The position numbers were made by a program, and so were the translations under genes. Below the pieces are notes generated by a model, which was not told the origin of the DNA, searched no databases, and worked only from the letters and a program-made list of their open reading frames with translations. This document shows, piece by piece, positions 41,833-49,800 of a stretch of DNA of 64,000 nt; the stretch's first letter is position 1, and each line of letters begins with the position of its first letter. The stretch covers positions 310,001-374,000 of the forward strand of contig CAJYPV010000027.1 of assembly GCA_913776825.1 (NCBI GenBank), in the 5' to 3' direction. The stretch is from Burkholderiaceae bacterium. GTDB taxonomy: Bacteria > Pseudomonadota > Gammaproteobacteria > Burkholderiales > Burkholderiaceae_C.

Positions 41833-43044
41833 ATGAAATCCGCGAATATCAAGATGAGCGTCATCTCCGCAGCCGTCGCCGCCGGCCTGCTGGCCGTGGC
41901 GGGCGCCGCTTCGGCACAGAACGTCACGTCCGGCGGCGCCACGCTGCCGCAACTGATGTACCAGGACATCTTCGCCCACGGCCCGATCAACGGCACCTGG
42001 ACCTACGCCGGCACCGGCTCGGGCACCGGCCTGAATGCATTCCTGACCAACAACGCCGCGCTGTTCGGCACCTCCGGCACGGTCCACATCGTCGGCAGCG
42101 ACTCGGCACTGACCGCCGCCCAGGTCTCGGCCTACAACGCGGCCTACAACAACGGCGCGTCCTCCACCACCGCCAACTACGGCCGTCTCGTGCAAGTGCC
42201 GGCCTTCGCCACCCCGGTGCTGCTGCCGTTCAAGGAAACCGGCGTCAATGCGCTGAACCTGAGCACCGAGCAGATCTGCCGCATCTTCTCGTTCGACGCC
42301 GCCGCTCGCAACTGGAATCAGGTCAGCTCCGGCGCCACCGCCAGCCCGATCGCCGTGGTGTATCGCATCGAGACCAGCGGCACCACCGAACTGCTGTCGC
42401 GCTTCCTGAACGCCGCCTGCGGCCAGTACCTGCCCGTCGGCAAGTCCTTCACCGTCTCCAACAACTTCAAGACCGTGGTGGCCAGCGCCCTGCCGACGCT
42501 CACCGCCGCGCAAGATGCCAACGCGGACGGCATTCCTGACGCCTGGGTCGCCGCCAGCGGCAGCGCCGGTGTGTACGGCGCGCTGGCGCAAGACCATCGC
42601 CTGGGCTTCCTGACCCCGGACCGCGATGTCTACAGCGGCAACGGCAGCAATGTGGCCAGCATCAACGGCTACACCCCGTCGGCGGCGTCGATCCAGACCG
42701 CCATTCAATCGATCACGCCGCCCGCCACCGCGCTGGCTCGCAACAACCCGCTGAACTGGGTGCCGGCCTATGTGCTGCCGACCTCGGCCTATCCGATCTA
42801 CGGCACCACCAACCTGGTGCTCGGCCAGTGCTACGCCGGTGGCGCATCCGCCGGCACCGCCGGTGGTGCCGCCAAGAGCTTCCTGAGCAACCTCAACAGC
42901 GGCGCCTATGACGCCTACCTGTCCGCTCACAACTTCGTGAAGCTGCCTGCCAACTGGAACACCGCCATCCAGCAAGCTTTCCTGACCGCGGGCTCCGCTC
43001 TGGAGATCGGCAACACCACCGTCTGCAGCGGCATCGGCCGCTGA
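41833..43044 (+). CDS. Secreted PstS-like substrate-binding-fold protein
   Basis: 403 residues from ATG 41833, with AGGAG seven bases upstream. The signal peptide is about residues 1-29 (ending GAASA, mature start QNVTSGGATLPQLMYQD). GGATLPQ, VGSDSALTAAQV and YRIETSGTTELLSRFL match the phosphate-binding PstS/DING-like fold. No pst transporter genes are adjacent and it is followed by a terminator, so it is probably a stand-alone periplasmic or secreted protein rather than a transporter subunit. Four Cys could form disulfides. Confidence 0.82.
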   Translation: MKSANIKMSVISAAVAAGLLAVAGAASAQNVTSGGATLPQLMYQDIFAHGPINGTWTYAGTGSGTGLNAFLTNNAALFGTSGTVHIVGSDSALTAAQVSAYNAAYNNGASSTTANYGRLVQVPAFATPVLLPFKETGVNALNLSTEQICRIFSFDAAARNWNQVSSGATASPIAVVYRIETSGTTELLSRFLNAACGQYLPVGKSFTVSNNFKTVVASALPTLTAAQDANADGIPDAWVAASGSAGVYGALAQDHRLGFLTPDRDVYSGNGSNVASINGYTPSAASIQTAIQSITPPATALARNNPLNWVPAYVLPTSAYPIYGTTNLVLGQCYAGGASAGTAGGAAKSFLSNLNSGAYDAYLSAHNFVKLPANWNTAIQQAFLTAGSALEIGNTTVCSGIGR

Positions 43045-43103
43045 GCGTCCTCGACGCCCACCGGGCTCCCGCGACCACCTCCGCGTGAGCCCGGTCGACC
43101 GCT

Positions 43104-43132
43104 CGCCGCGCACCCCCGTGCGCGGCGTTTTT
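43104..43132 (+). terminator. Rho-independent terminator after the PstS-like gene
   Basis: CGCCGCGCAC-CCCC-GTGCGCGGCG followed by TTTTT, 60 bases after the stop. Confidence 0.92.
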
Positions 43133-43167
43133 CATCGCAGCGACGATGACCCTGCCGTCGTCCGTCC

Positions 43168-43189
43168 GATAGCGCGCCGATAGCGCGCC
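43168..43189. repeat. Two tandem 11-base repeats
   Basis: GATAGCGCGCC occurs twice back to back between the terminator and the fusion-protein gene. Meaning unknown. Confidence 0.6.
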
Positions 43190-43296
43190 GCTCCTGCGGT
43201 TTCCGGCCTCGTGCCTCGTCTGGAAGAAGCGAGGCCCACCCATCGACCGAGCCCCTCGGCCCTGGGCGCCCCCTTCACGCCGAATGGAGGACATGC

Positions 43297-43983
43297 ATGA
43301 GAAAAAGGACGTCAAGGTCCGAGCGGCCGCCCGGCAGCATTCAGGGCGTCTCGATGCAGATGCTGGACAAGGAGTTGTCCCGCCATGTGGAGATCGCCCG
43401 TACCCAGCCGGTCTCGGTGGACCGCTATGGGGTGCCCTGGGTCTGGATCGTGTCGCACCCGCTCTGGATGCAGGCCGATCATCTGAAGTCGCTGGTGCCG
43501 CAGGACCACGCCCTGGTCCATTTGCGCGAAGCCATCGACAGCACACTGGCGCATGAGTCCGCGCTGATGAACGCGCTGTCGGCACAGAGCCTGTGCGGAC
43601 TCGATGCGCGCCGCCTCACACGGGCCTGGATGCTGCAGGTGGTGTATTCGTTGCCCGACCCGCGCCGCGTGCGTGAAGGCCTGGTCTACAACATGCTCTG
43701 GCGCTGGTTCGTCGGTTATCAGCTCCGGTCCGAACCGCTGCCGGAGCTGGAGCCGTTCGTGCAGGACGTCAACCGCCTGAGCGCCCATCCGCAGGTGGTG
43801 GAGCTGGCCCATCGCAGTCTCGGCCACAGCGCGCTGCTGCAGGCCGACACCCACGAATTCCGCATCAACCACGGCCTGCTGCATGCCTTGCGCGCGCGAA
43901 CGGCCGAGTGGTCTGCCCGGCTGCCGGAACCGCTGCCAGCCGGCCTGAACACCGATCGAGAGGGGCGAGCGATGGCGCGATAG
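43297..43983 (+). CDS. Fusion of Phd-like antitoxin segment and IS5-type transposase N-terminal domain (DUF772-like)
   Basis: 228 residues with a perfect GGAGG six bases before the ATG. Residues 20-60 (MLDKELSRHVEIARTQPVSV then DRYGVPWVWIVSHPLW) follow the Phd/YefM pattern of a short helix and 'xPVxVxRxGxPVAVLVS'. Residues 105-170 (AWMLQVVYSLPDPRRVREGL, YNMLWRWFVGYQL, DVNRLSAHPQVVELA) match the N-terminal DUF772 domain of IS5/IS1182 transposases. There is no DDE catalytic domain and no inverted repeats, so it is not an active transposase. It may be a domesticated DNA-binding protein. It stands upstream of the TPS locus on the same strand. Confidence 0.75.
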   Translation: MRKRTSRSERPPGSIQGVSMQMLDKELSRHVEIARTQPVSVDRYGVPWVWIVSHPLWMQADHLKSLVPQDHALVHLREAIDSTLAHESALMNALSAQSLCGLDARRLTRAWMLQVVYSLPDPRRVREGLVYNMLWRWFVGYQLRSEPLPELEPFVQDVNRLSAHPQVVELAHRSLGHSALLQADTHEFRINHGLLHALRARTAEWSARLPEPLPAGLNTDREGRAMAR

Positions 43984-44044
43984 AGCCGTTCTGTCGCGGG
44001 CCTGTCATCGCACCGCAACGATCCGCCGCAACCATGCGTTTCAT

Positions 44045-44878
44045 TTGAAAAAGGTGGCTGTGGCTGTGCTGACGCGTGCCGCGACCTGCCCCGGGCAGGC
44101 CCGGGTGACAGAGGGCGAAGGGCGGCATCCCTTCGGGAACGCCAGAGGTCGGGTGGGTCGCCCGACGCGCGGCCGCTTCGATCTGAAGCGTGCCGCCGTC
44201 TGCGCCTGCGCGCTGTCGATCGCCGCTGCGCCTGCGCCCGCCGCGCCGTCCCACGCGCGCCCGACCAGCACCGGGCCGCGTTCCCAGGATCCGCAGGTCT
44301 TCGACATCCCCGGTCAGCCGCTCGCCTCGGCGTTGGAGCGTTATGCGGTCATCAGCGACCAGACGGTGCTGTTCAGCGATGACCTGGTCGCTCAGCGCCG
44401 GTCGTCGGCGGTCGAGGGCCGCTACACCGCGCGCGAGGCCCTGGACCTGCTGCTCAGCGGCACCAGCCTGCGCGCCGAGCGCGTCGGCCTGGGGGCCCGC
44501 GCGTCCTTCGTGCTGCGTCCCGTCGTCGACGAGCCTTCCCCACCGCCGAATGGCCACGTGGCCGTCACGTTGGACCGTCGCCATGACGGGCTGCTGCAAC
44601 GGCGAATCTGGCGCACGCTCTGCGCGTCCGCGCTCACCGCGCCCGGCGCCTACCGCGCCGTGCTGCGGCTGGACCTGGATGCGCAGGGTCGGTGGACCCG
44701 TCCGCGACTGCTCAGCGGCACCGGCGAACCGCGCCGGGATGCGGCCATCGTCGCTGCACTGCAGGGCCTGCCCGTGGAGGCGCCGCTGCCGGCCGGCCAG
44801 GATCCGACGATGACGCTGCTGCTTCTGCCGACCGCCGAATCACGCGCCCATTGCCGTGCCGAGGACCCCTCACCATGA
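44045..44878 (+). CDS. STN-domain protein with TonB-C-like C-terminal domain
   Basis: Up to 277 residues if started at TTG 44045; GTG codons from 44054 are alternatives and the true start is uncertain. A hydrophobic segment (AAVCACALSIAAAPAPAA) indicates export. An STN (secretin/TonB short N-terminal) domain follows: FDIPGQPLASALERYAVISD and AREALDLLLSGTSL. Residues 180-265 (YRAVLRLDLDAQGRWTRPRL, RRDAAIVAALQGLPVEAPLP) resemble the TonB C-terminal domain. The stop overlaps the sigma-factor start (ATGA). STN domains of FecA-type receptors signal to FecR, so this free-standing version may signal for the FecR encoded two genes on. Confidence 0.8.
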   Translation: MKKVAVAVLTRAATCPGQARVTEGEGRHPFGNARGRVGRPTRGRFDLKRAAVCACALSIAAAPAPAAPSHARPTSTGPRSQDPQVFDIPGQPLASALERYAVISDQTVLFSDDLVAQRRSSAVEGRYTAREALDLLLSGTSLRAERVGLGARASFVLRPVVDEPSPPPNGHVAVTLDRRHDGLLQRRIWRTLCASALTAPGAYRAVLRLDLDAQGRWTRPRLLSGTGEPRRDAAIVAALQGLPVEAPLPAGQDPTMTLLLLPTAESRAHCRAEDPSP

Positions 44879-45390
44879 CCGACGGCGTGTTGCCGCAACT
44901 GCGCAATCTGCTGGTGCAGCGCTATGCCCAGATCCGCCAGAGCCTGACGATCAAGCTGGGCAATGCGGATCTGGCGAGCGATGCGCTGCATGAGGTCTGG
45001 CTGCGTCTGCAGCGCGATCCGTCCATCGCGGGTCCGGTGCAGAACCCGCAGGCCTATCTGGTGCGCATGGGCATCAACCTGGCGATCGACGTGCAGCGCA
45101 GCCAAAGCCGCTGGATGTCGACCGAGGAGGTCGATGAGCTGATTCACTCGCTGCCCGATCCCGCACCCGGTCCGGCGGAACTGGCCGAGATCCGGTCCGA
45201 GACCGAGCTGCTGGCCGCGGCCCTGGCCGACATGCCGCAGCGCCGCCGCGAGATCGTGCTGCTGGTGCGCGTCGACGGCTGGCCGCAAAAGGACGTGGCC
45301 CGCCATCTCGGCATTTCGCTGCGCACGGTGGAGTCTGAACTGCAGGCGGCGCAGGCGTTCTGCGCCAGCCGATTGAAGCGCGAGGTCTGA
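44875..45390 (+). CDS. FecI-type ECF sigma factor
   Basis: 171 residues from ATG 44875, overlapping the previous stop. Region 2 is seen in LTIKLGNADLASDALHEVWL and NPQAYLVRMGINLAIDVQRS. Region 4 HTH is DMPQRRREIVLLVRVDGWPQ plus KDVARHLGISLRTVESELQ. The layout matches iron-starvation FecI-like sigma factors. The next gene encodes FecR, and three matching promoter motifs lie in front of fecR, tpsA and tpsB. Confidence 0.93.
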   Translation: MTDGVLPQLRNLLVQRYAQIRQSLTIKLGNADLASDALHEVWLRLQRDPSIAGPVQNPQAYLVRMGINLAIDVQRSQSRWMSTEEVDELIHSLPDPAPGPAELAEIRSETELLAAALADMPQRRREIVLLVRVDGWPQKDVARHLGISLRTVESELQAAQAFCASRLKREV

Positions 45391-45440
45391 CCGCCCATCG
45401 GCCCGCTGACAGTTTTTTGAAGAATTTGTGGCGACCGGCT

Positions 45441-45466
45441 GCGGTTTTGGTGCCCGTCGACCGTCT
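45441..45466 (+). promoter_or_regulatory. Predicted ECF-sigma promoter of fecR
   Basis: GCGGTTTTGGTGCCCGTCGA then CCGTCT: GCGGTT starts 21 bases before CGTC (45462). The same spacing is found at 46800 and 60554. It lies 89 bases before the fecR ATG. Confidence 0.65.
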
Positions 45467-45513
45467 GGAGCATGAGGACGGATCTCATCAGGACACGCCA
45501 CCACCCGATCACG

Positions 45514-45546
45514 ACGCCGCCACGCCGCCACGCCGCCACGCCGCCT
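45514..45546. repeat. Short CGCCGCCAC tandem repeat in the fecR leader
   Basis: Three to four head-to-tail copies of a nine-base unit just before the fecR ATG. Probably slippage-prone low-complexity DNA. Confidence 0.6.
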
Positions 45547-45554
45547 TTCATCCC

Positions 45555-46571
45555 ATGACGCTCACCACCGATACCCCGCCCTTGCCCGATGTGCTTCAGG
45601 ACGCACAGGCCTGGGTGCGCAAGCTCCATTCCGGTCGGGTGACCCAATGGGAGGCGAGCGCCTTCCGTCGCTGGGTGGAGGCCGAGCCCGCGCGCCTGCA
45701 GGCGTTCCAGGAGGCCTCGCGGCAGTGGCGGGCGCTGGGATCGGCCGGACAACAGTTGCTGCAACGGGATGCGGCGGTGGCGCGTCAGCATCGCGCCTTG
45801 CTGGCGCGGTCGCGCCCGGATCGGCGGGCCTTCCTCGGTTTCGCGGCCGGCGGTGCGGGCGCGGCGGCGGTGGCCGCTTATGCGCCGTTGGACCTGTGGC
45901 CGTCCCTGCCGCTGTGGGGCGCCGACGAGCGCACCGCCGCCGGCCAACAAGTGCAACTGGTGTTCGGTGAGGTGCAGGTCACGCTCAACACCCGCACCAG
46001 TGTCCAGCGCCTGAAGGCCGATGCCGCATCGGTCGCGGGACTGCGCCTGATCGACGGTGAAGCCGCCATCGACCTGCCCGCGCGCAGTGCGCCATTCCGA
46101 CTGGAAGCGGGCGTGGGGCGGGTCTCGGTGCAAGCCGCCACCGGCGTGGCCATCGGTGCGATCGAGCCGGTCGGCTTCGAGGTCCGGCAAGCGGATGAGC
46201 AGACCTGCGTGACCTGCGTGCGCGGTCAGGTGCGGGTCGACCATCCCGCGGGGCAGCGCGTGCTCGGCCCGTCGCAATGGCTGCGCTATCACGAGCGCGC
46301 CATCAGCGACATCGCCGCCGCGCGGCCCGATGAGCTGTCGGCCTGGCGCCGTGGTGAGCTGGTCTTTCAGACCACGCCGCTGCCGGTCGTCATCGACGAG
46401 ATCAATCGCTATCGCAGCGGCCGTGTCGTGCTGTTGGGTGAGGCGGTGCGACGCAAGACCGTCACCGCGCGCATCAAGATCGCCGAGATCGATACGGCCC
46501 TGCTGCAGATCCAGCACTCGTTCCAGCTTCAAGCCCGCAGCTTGCCCTCGCACATCCTGATCCTGAGTTGA
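45555..46571 (+). CDS. FecR-type anti-sigma/sigma-regulator membrane protein
   Basis: 338 residues from MTLTTDTPPLPDVLQDAQAW. The N-terminal DUF4880-like cytoplasmic part has ASAFRRWVEAEPARLQAFQE, typical for FecR. A single hydrophobic segment (RRAFLGFAAGGAGAAAVAAY) looks like a Tat-like membrane anchor. The periplasmic FecR domain has VQLVFGEVQVTLNTRTSVQR and the C-terminal STN-interacting part VIDEINRYRSGRVVLLG. The predicted sigma promoter at 45441 supports this start over the TTG frame at 45417. Confidence 0.92.
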   Translation: MTLTTDTPPLPDVLQDAQAWVRKLHSGRVTQWEASAFRRWVEAEPARLQAFQEASRQWRALGSAGQQLLQRDAAVARQHRALLARSRPDRRAFLGFAAGGAGAAAVAAYAPLDLWPSLPLWGADERTAAGQQVQLVFGEVQVTLNTRTSVQRLKADAASVAGLRLIDGEAAIDLPARSAPFRLEAGVGRVSVQAATGVAIGAIEPVGFEVRQADEQTCVTCVRGQVRVDHPAGQRVLGPSQWLRYHERAISDIAAARPDELSAWRRGELVFQTTPLPVVIDEINRYRSGRVVLLGEAVRRKTVTARIKIAEIDTALLQIQHSFQLQARSLPSHILILS

Positions 46572-46600
46572 TCCTGAGCGGATCCTGAGCGGATCCAGCG
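46559..46600. repeat. Tandem 11-base repeats overlapping the end of fecR
   Basis: GATCCTGAGTT, GATCCTGAGCG, GATCCTGAGCG, then GATCCAGCG. The first unit contains the fecR stop region. The 11-base period is near one helical turn, so protein binding is conceivable. Located 200 bases before the tpsA promoter. Confidence 0.7.
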
Positions 46601-46799
46601 TTGCTCCAGCCGATGACGATGCGTGGCCGCGAGCGGGCGCCCCCGACGTCGAATGACCGAGCCTGAGCACCGAGCTTGCACAGCGACCCGAAGCGGTCGC
46701 TTTTCTTTTTTGGCGTCAGGGCGGCGCACGCGTCCGTCGCGCTCGGCACGCGATCGTGCGACGCGTCGACGATGCGGGCCGTCACGCTCAGATTCTTCT

Positions 46800-46825
46800 G
46801 CGGTTCCACGCGTCCCGGTTCGTCA
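46800..46825 (+). promoter_or_regulatory. Predicted ECF-sigma promoter of tpsA
   Basis: GCGGTTCCACGCGTCCCGGT then TCGTCA: GCGGTT to CGTC (46821) is again 21 bases. It lies 74-98 bases before the ATG at 46898 and within the frame extension upstream of it, which argues for the ATG at 46898 as the real start. Confidence 0.65.
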
Positions 46826-46897
46826 AGGGGCAGGGGCTCACTCGCCAGGCACGGGCAATCACAGCGGCTCCGCAACGGAACTCGGGCAGAACGACTC

Positions 46898-49800
46898 ATG
46901 AAGCAGACACACAAGGGCGGCCGCGTGGCCATCAGCGCGACTGAACCGACCTGGGCACCCGCGCCGCTCGCGCGCGCCGTGGCACTGATGCTGGCCATGG
47001 GCGGCGGGGTGGGCACCGCGCAGGCGCAGACCGCATTCAGCCCGGCCTGGTTCGCCAGCAAAGGCGCGACGCAGAACACCACCGCACAGACCGGCCGTCT
47101 GCCCAATGGCCGTCCCGCCGCCGAAGCCGCGGGTGCCGCGACCTCCGATGTCGCACGTCAGAAGCTGCAGCGGTCGATGGCCAACCTCGGCGCAACTGCC
47201 CAGGCCATCGCGGCGGAGCAGGCGCGTCAAGCCGCCGCCCGCGCCGCCACCGGGGCGGCGGCGGGGGCCGTGCCGAATGGCCTGACGCCGGGCGGGCTGG
47301 TGGTCGACACCCAGAGCCTGACCGCCGGCTGGATCGGCGCGAAATCGCCGGTGCAGAGCCTTGATGCCGGCCACACCACCGTCACCATCGAGCAGACCCA
47401 GAGCCGCGCGATCCTGAACTGGGAGACCTTCCACGTCGGCCGCGACACCACGGTGCAGTTCCAGCAGCAGTCCGACTGGGCGGTGCTGAACAAGGTCAAT
47501 GACCCGCTGGCACGACCGTCTCAGATTCAAGGCCAGATCAAGGGCGACGGCACGGTGCTGATCGTCAACCGCAACGGCATCCTCTTCGCCGGCAGCAGCC
47601 AGATCAACACCCGCAATCTGGTCGCTGCGGCGGCGGCGATCAGCGATGACCAGTTCCGCAAGCAGGGCATCTACAGCAGCGGCAACACGCCCAGCTTCAC
47701 CGACGCCATGGGGCGCGTCGAAGTGCAGGCCGGCGCGCAGATCACCACCCACTCGCCAAAGTCGGCGACGGTCGGCGGCGGCTACGCGCTGCTGTTGGGC
47801 GCGGAGGTGCGCAACGATGGCCAGATCACCACGCCCTCAGGCCAGACGGTGCTGGCCGCAGGCGACCAGTTCCACATCCGGCCGGGTGCGGGCACGGAAG
47901 GGAACCTCGGTTCGACGACGGTGGGCCAGGAGGTCGCGGCGGTGCGGGGCGCCGGCAGTCGCGCCGGCACGGTGGTCAACAGCGGCCTGATCAGCGCGCC
48001 CAACGGCGACATCAGCCTGACCGGCCATTCGGTCACGCAGGCCGGCGTGGTGGTCAGCACCACCAGCACCGCCCGACGCGGCACGGTGCACCTGTCCACC
48101 CGCGCGAGCGACGACACCGGCACCGTCACGTTGACGCCCGGCAGCGTCACCGCGATCCTGCTGGACGACCAGAGCGCGCCGGCCTTGGATGCCGTGCGGG
48201 ATGCGGCGCTCAAGGACCTGGGCGCGGCTGGCAACAACGCCAGCGGCGTCTTCGACCATCTCAGCACCGTGGTGGACCGACGCGATCTCTCCCGCATCGA
48301 GATCGTCAGCGGCGGCACGGTCGACGCGCAGGGCGGCTCGCTGGCCTTGGCCACTGGCGGCGAAATGGCGATCACGGCCGTCAAGCGCACCTTGATCGAT
48401 CCGGGCGCCCAGCTGGATGTGTCCGGCGCGGTGGGCGTGAAGGTCGCGATGGAAAGCAACAACCTGCTCATCAATGCGCAAGGCAATGAGCAGCGCGATG
48501 CGCCGATCAACCGCGACGACAAATCCCTCAACAGCCTGGACCTGTGGATCGATCGCCGCCAGCTGGTCTTCGTGCCGGCCGGAACCCAGGGCTATGCCAC
48601 CGACCGCTGGTACACCGCGGGCGGGCTGCTCGAAGTCTCCGGCTATGTGGCCACCAGCCAGCATGGCGTGGGCGAATGGATGGCCCAGGGCGGCACGGTC
48701 ACCGTCACCGGCGGCGACCTGGTGACCCGGTCCGGCGCCAGCATCAACCTGTCCGGCGGCACCTTGGATGTGGCCACGGGCATGATCCGGCAGAGCTGGA
48801 TCAAGGGCAGCGACGGTCGATTGCACGAGGTCTCCAGCGCGCCGGGCGATCTGCTCTATGCCGGCCTGTATCGAGGCTTCTCCAGCGAGCACGTCCGTTG
48901 GGGCTCGGGCGGCACCGAAGCCTTCTACAACCCGCTGATCGCGCCGCAGCAGCGGCTGGAGAACGGCTACACCGTCGGTCGCGACGCGGGGAAGCTGGTG
49001 GTCGCCACGCGCAGCGCGGTGCTGGACGGGACGGTGGTCGGCGACACCTACCTCAGCCCCCGCCAGCTTCAGGCGCCTCAGACCGATCTGGAGGGCTATC
49101 ACCAGGCGCAGACCGCAGCGCCACGCGGCGCCCAACTGATCGTCGGCCAGTACCGACCTGTCTATGACGCTGCCAGCGGCTTGATGCGCCATCAGCTGTC
49201 CGCCGTGGTGGATCAGGTCATCGTGAAAGAAGCCGGGCCGGCGGCGCGGCCGGGAGGCGCATCGACGCCGGTGGCGGCGTCGTCGCTGGACGAGGCCGTG
49301 CCAGCCGATCGGCAGGGCGTGATCACGCTGGATGCGGCGCGCTGGCGCGGTGCGGATCTGGGCGCCATCCGCCTCGCCGCCGCGCGGGGCATCGAGGTGC
49401 ACGACGATCTCTCGGTGGCCGATGGGGGCGATCTGGTCCTCTACGCGCCGCGCGTCAGCCTGGGCGCCGACCTGACCGCGCACAGCGGCAGCATCCGCGT
49501 CGGCAACGTGCTGCGGCAACCGCAGCAGGTCACCGGCAATCCGGTGCAGGACAGCAGCCTGCCGGTGCCCGCCGGCGTCGCTGGCGGCATCACGGTCGAC
49601 AGCGGCGTCCGACTGGATGCCAGCGGTCGCTTCACCGATCTGCGCGCGGCGGATGGCAGCCCGGCCTTGCAGGCGCATCTGGATGGCGGTCTCATCAGCC
49701 TGCGGTCGACCGACAGCGTCCATCTGGCCAAGGGCTCGACGCTGGACGTGTCGTCCGGCGCGGTGGTGGCCGAGGACGGCCATGTCAGCGGCGGGCAGGG

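Noticed and set aside
43297..43983. Active IS5-family insertion sequence
   Set aside because: Only the N-terminal DUF772-like part is present, without DDE domain, inverted repeats or target duplication.
46559..46600. CRISPR-like short repeats
   Set aside because: Units are only 11 bases, contiguous and without spacers; the same applies to the CGCCGCCAC repeats at 45514 and the heptamers at 7463.
46676..46897. Upstream extension of the tpsA frame
   Set aside because: It precedes a good signal peptide starting at 46898 and would contain the predicted sigma promoter at 46800; no ribosome site.
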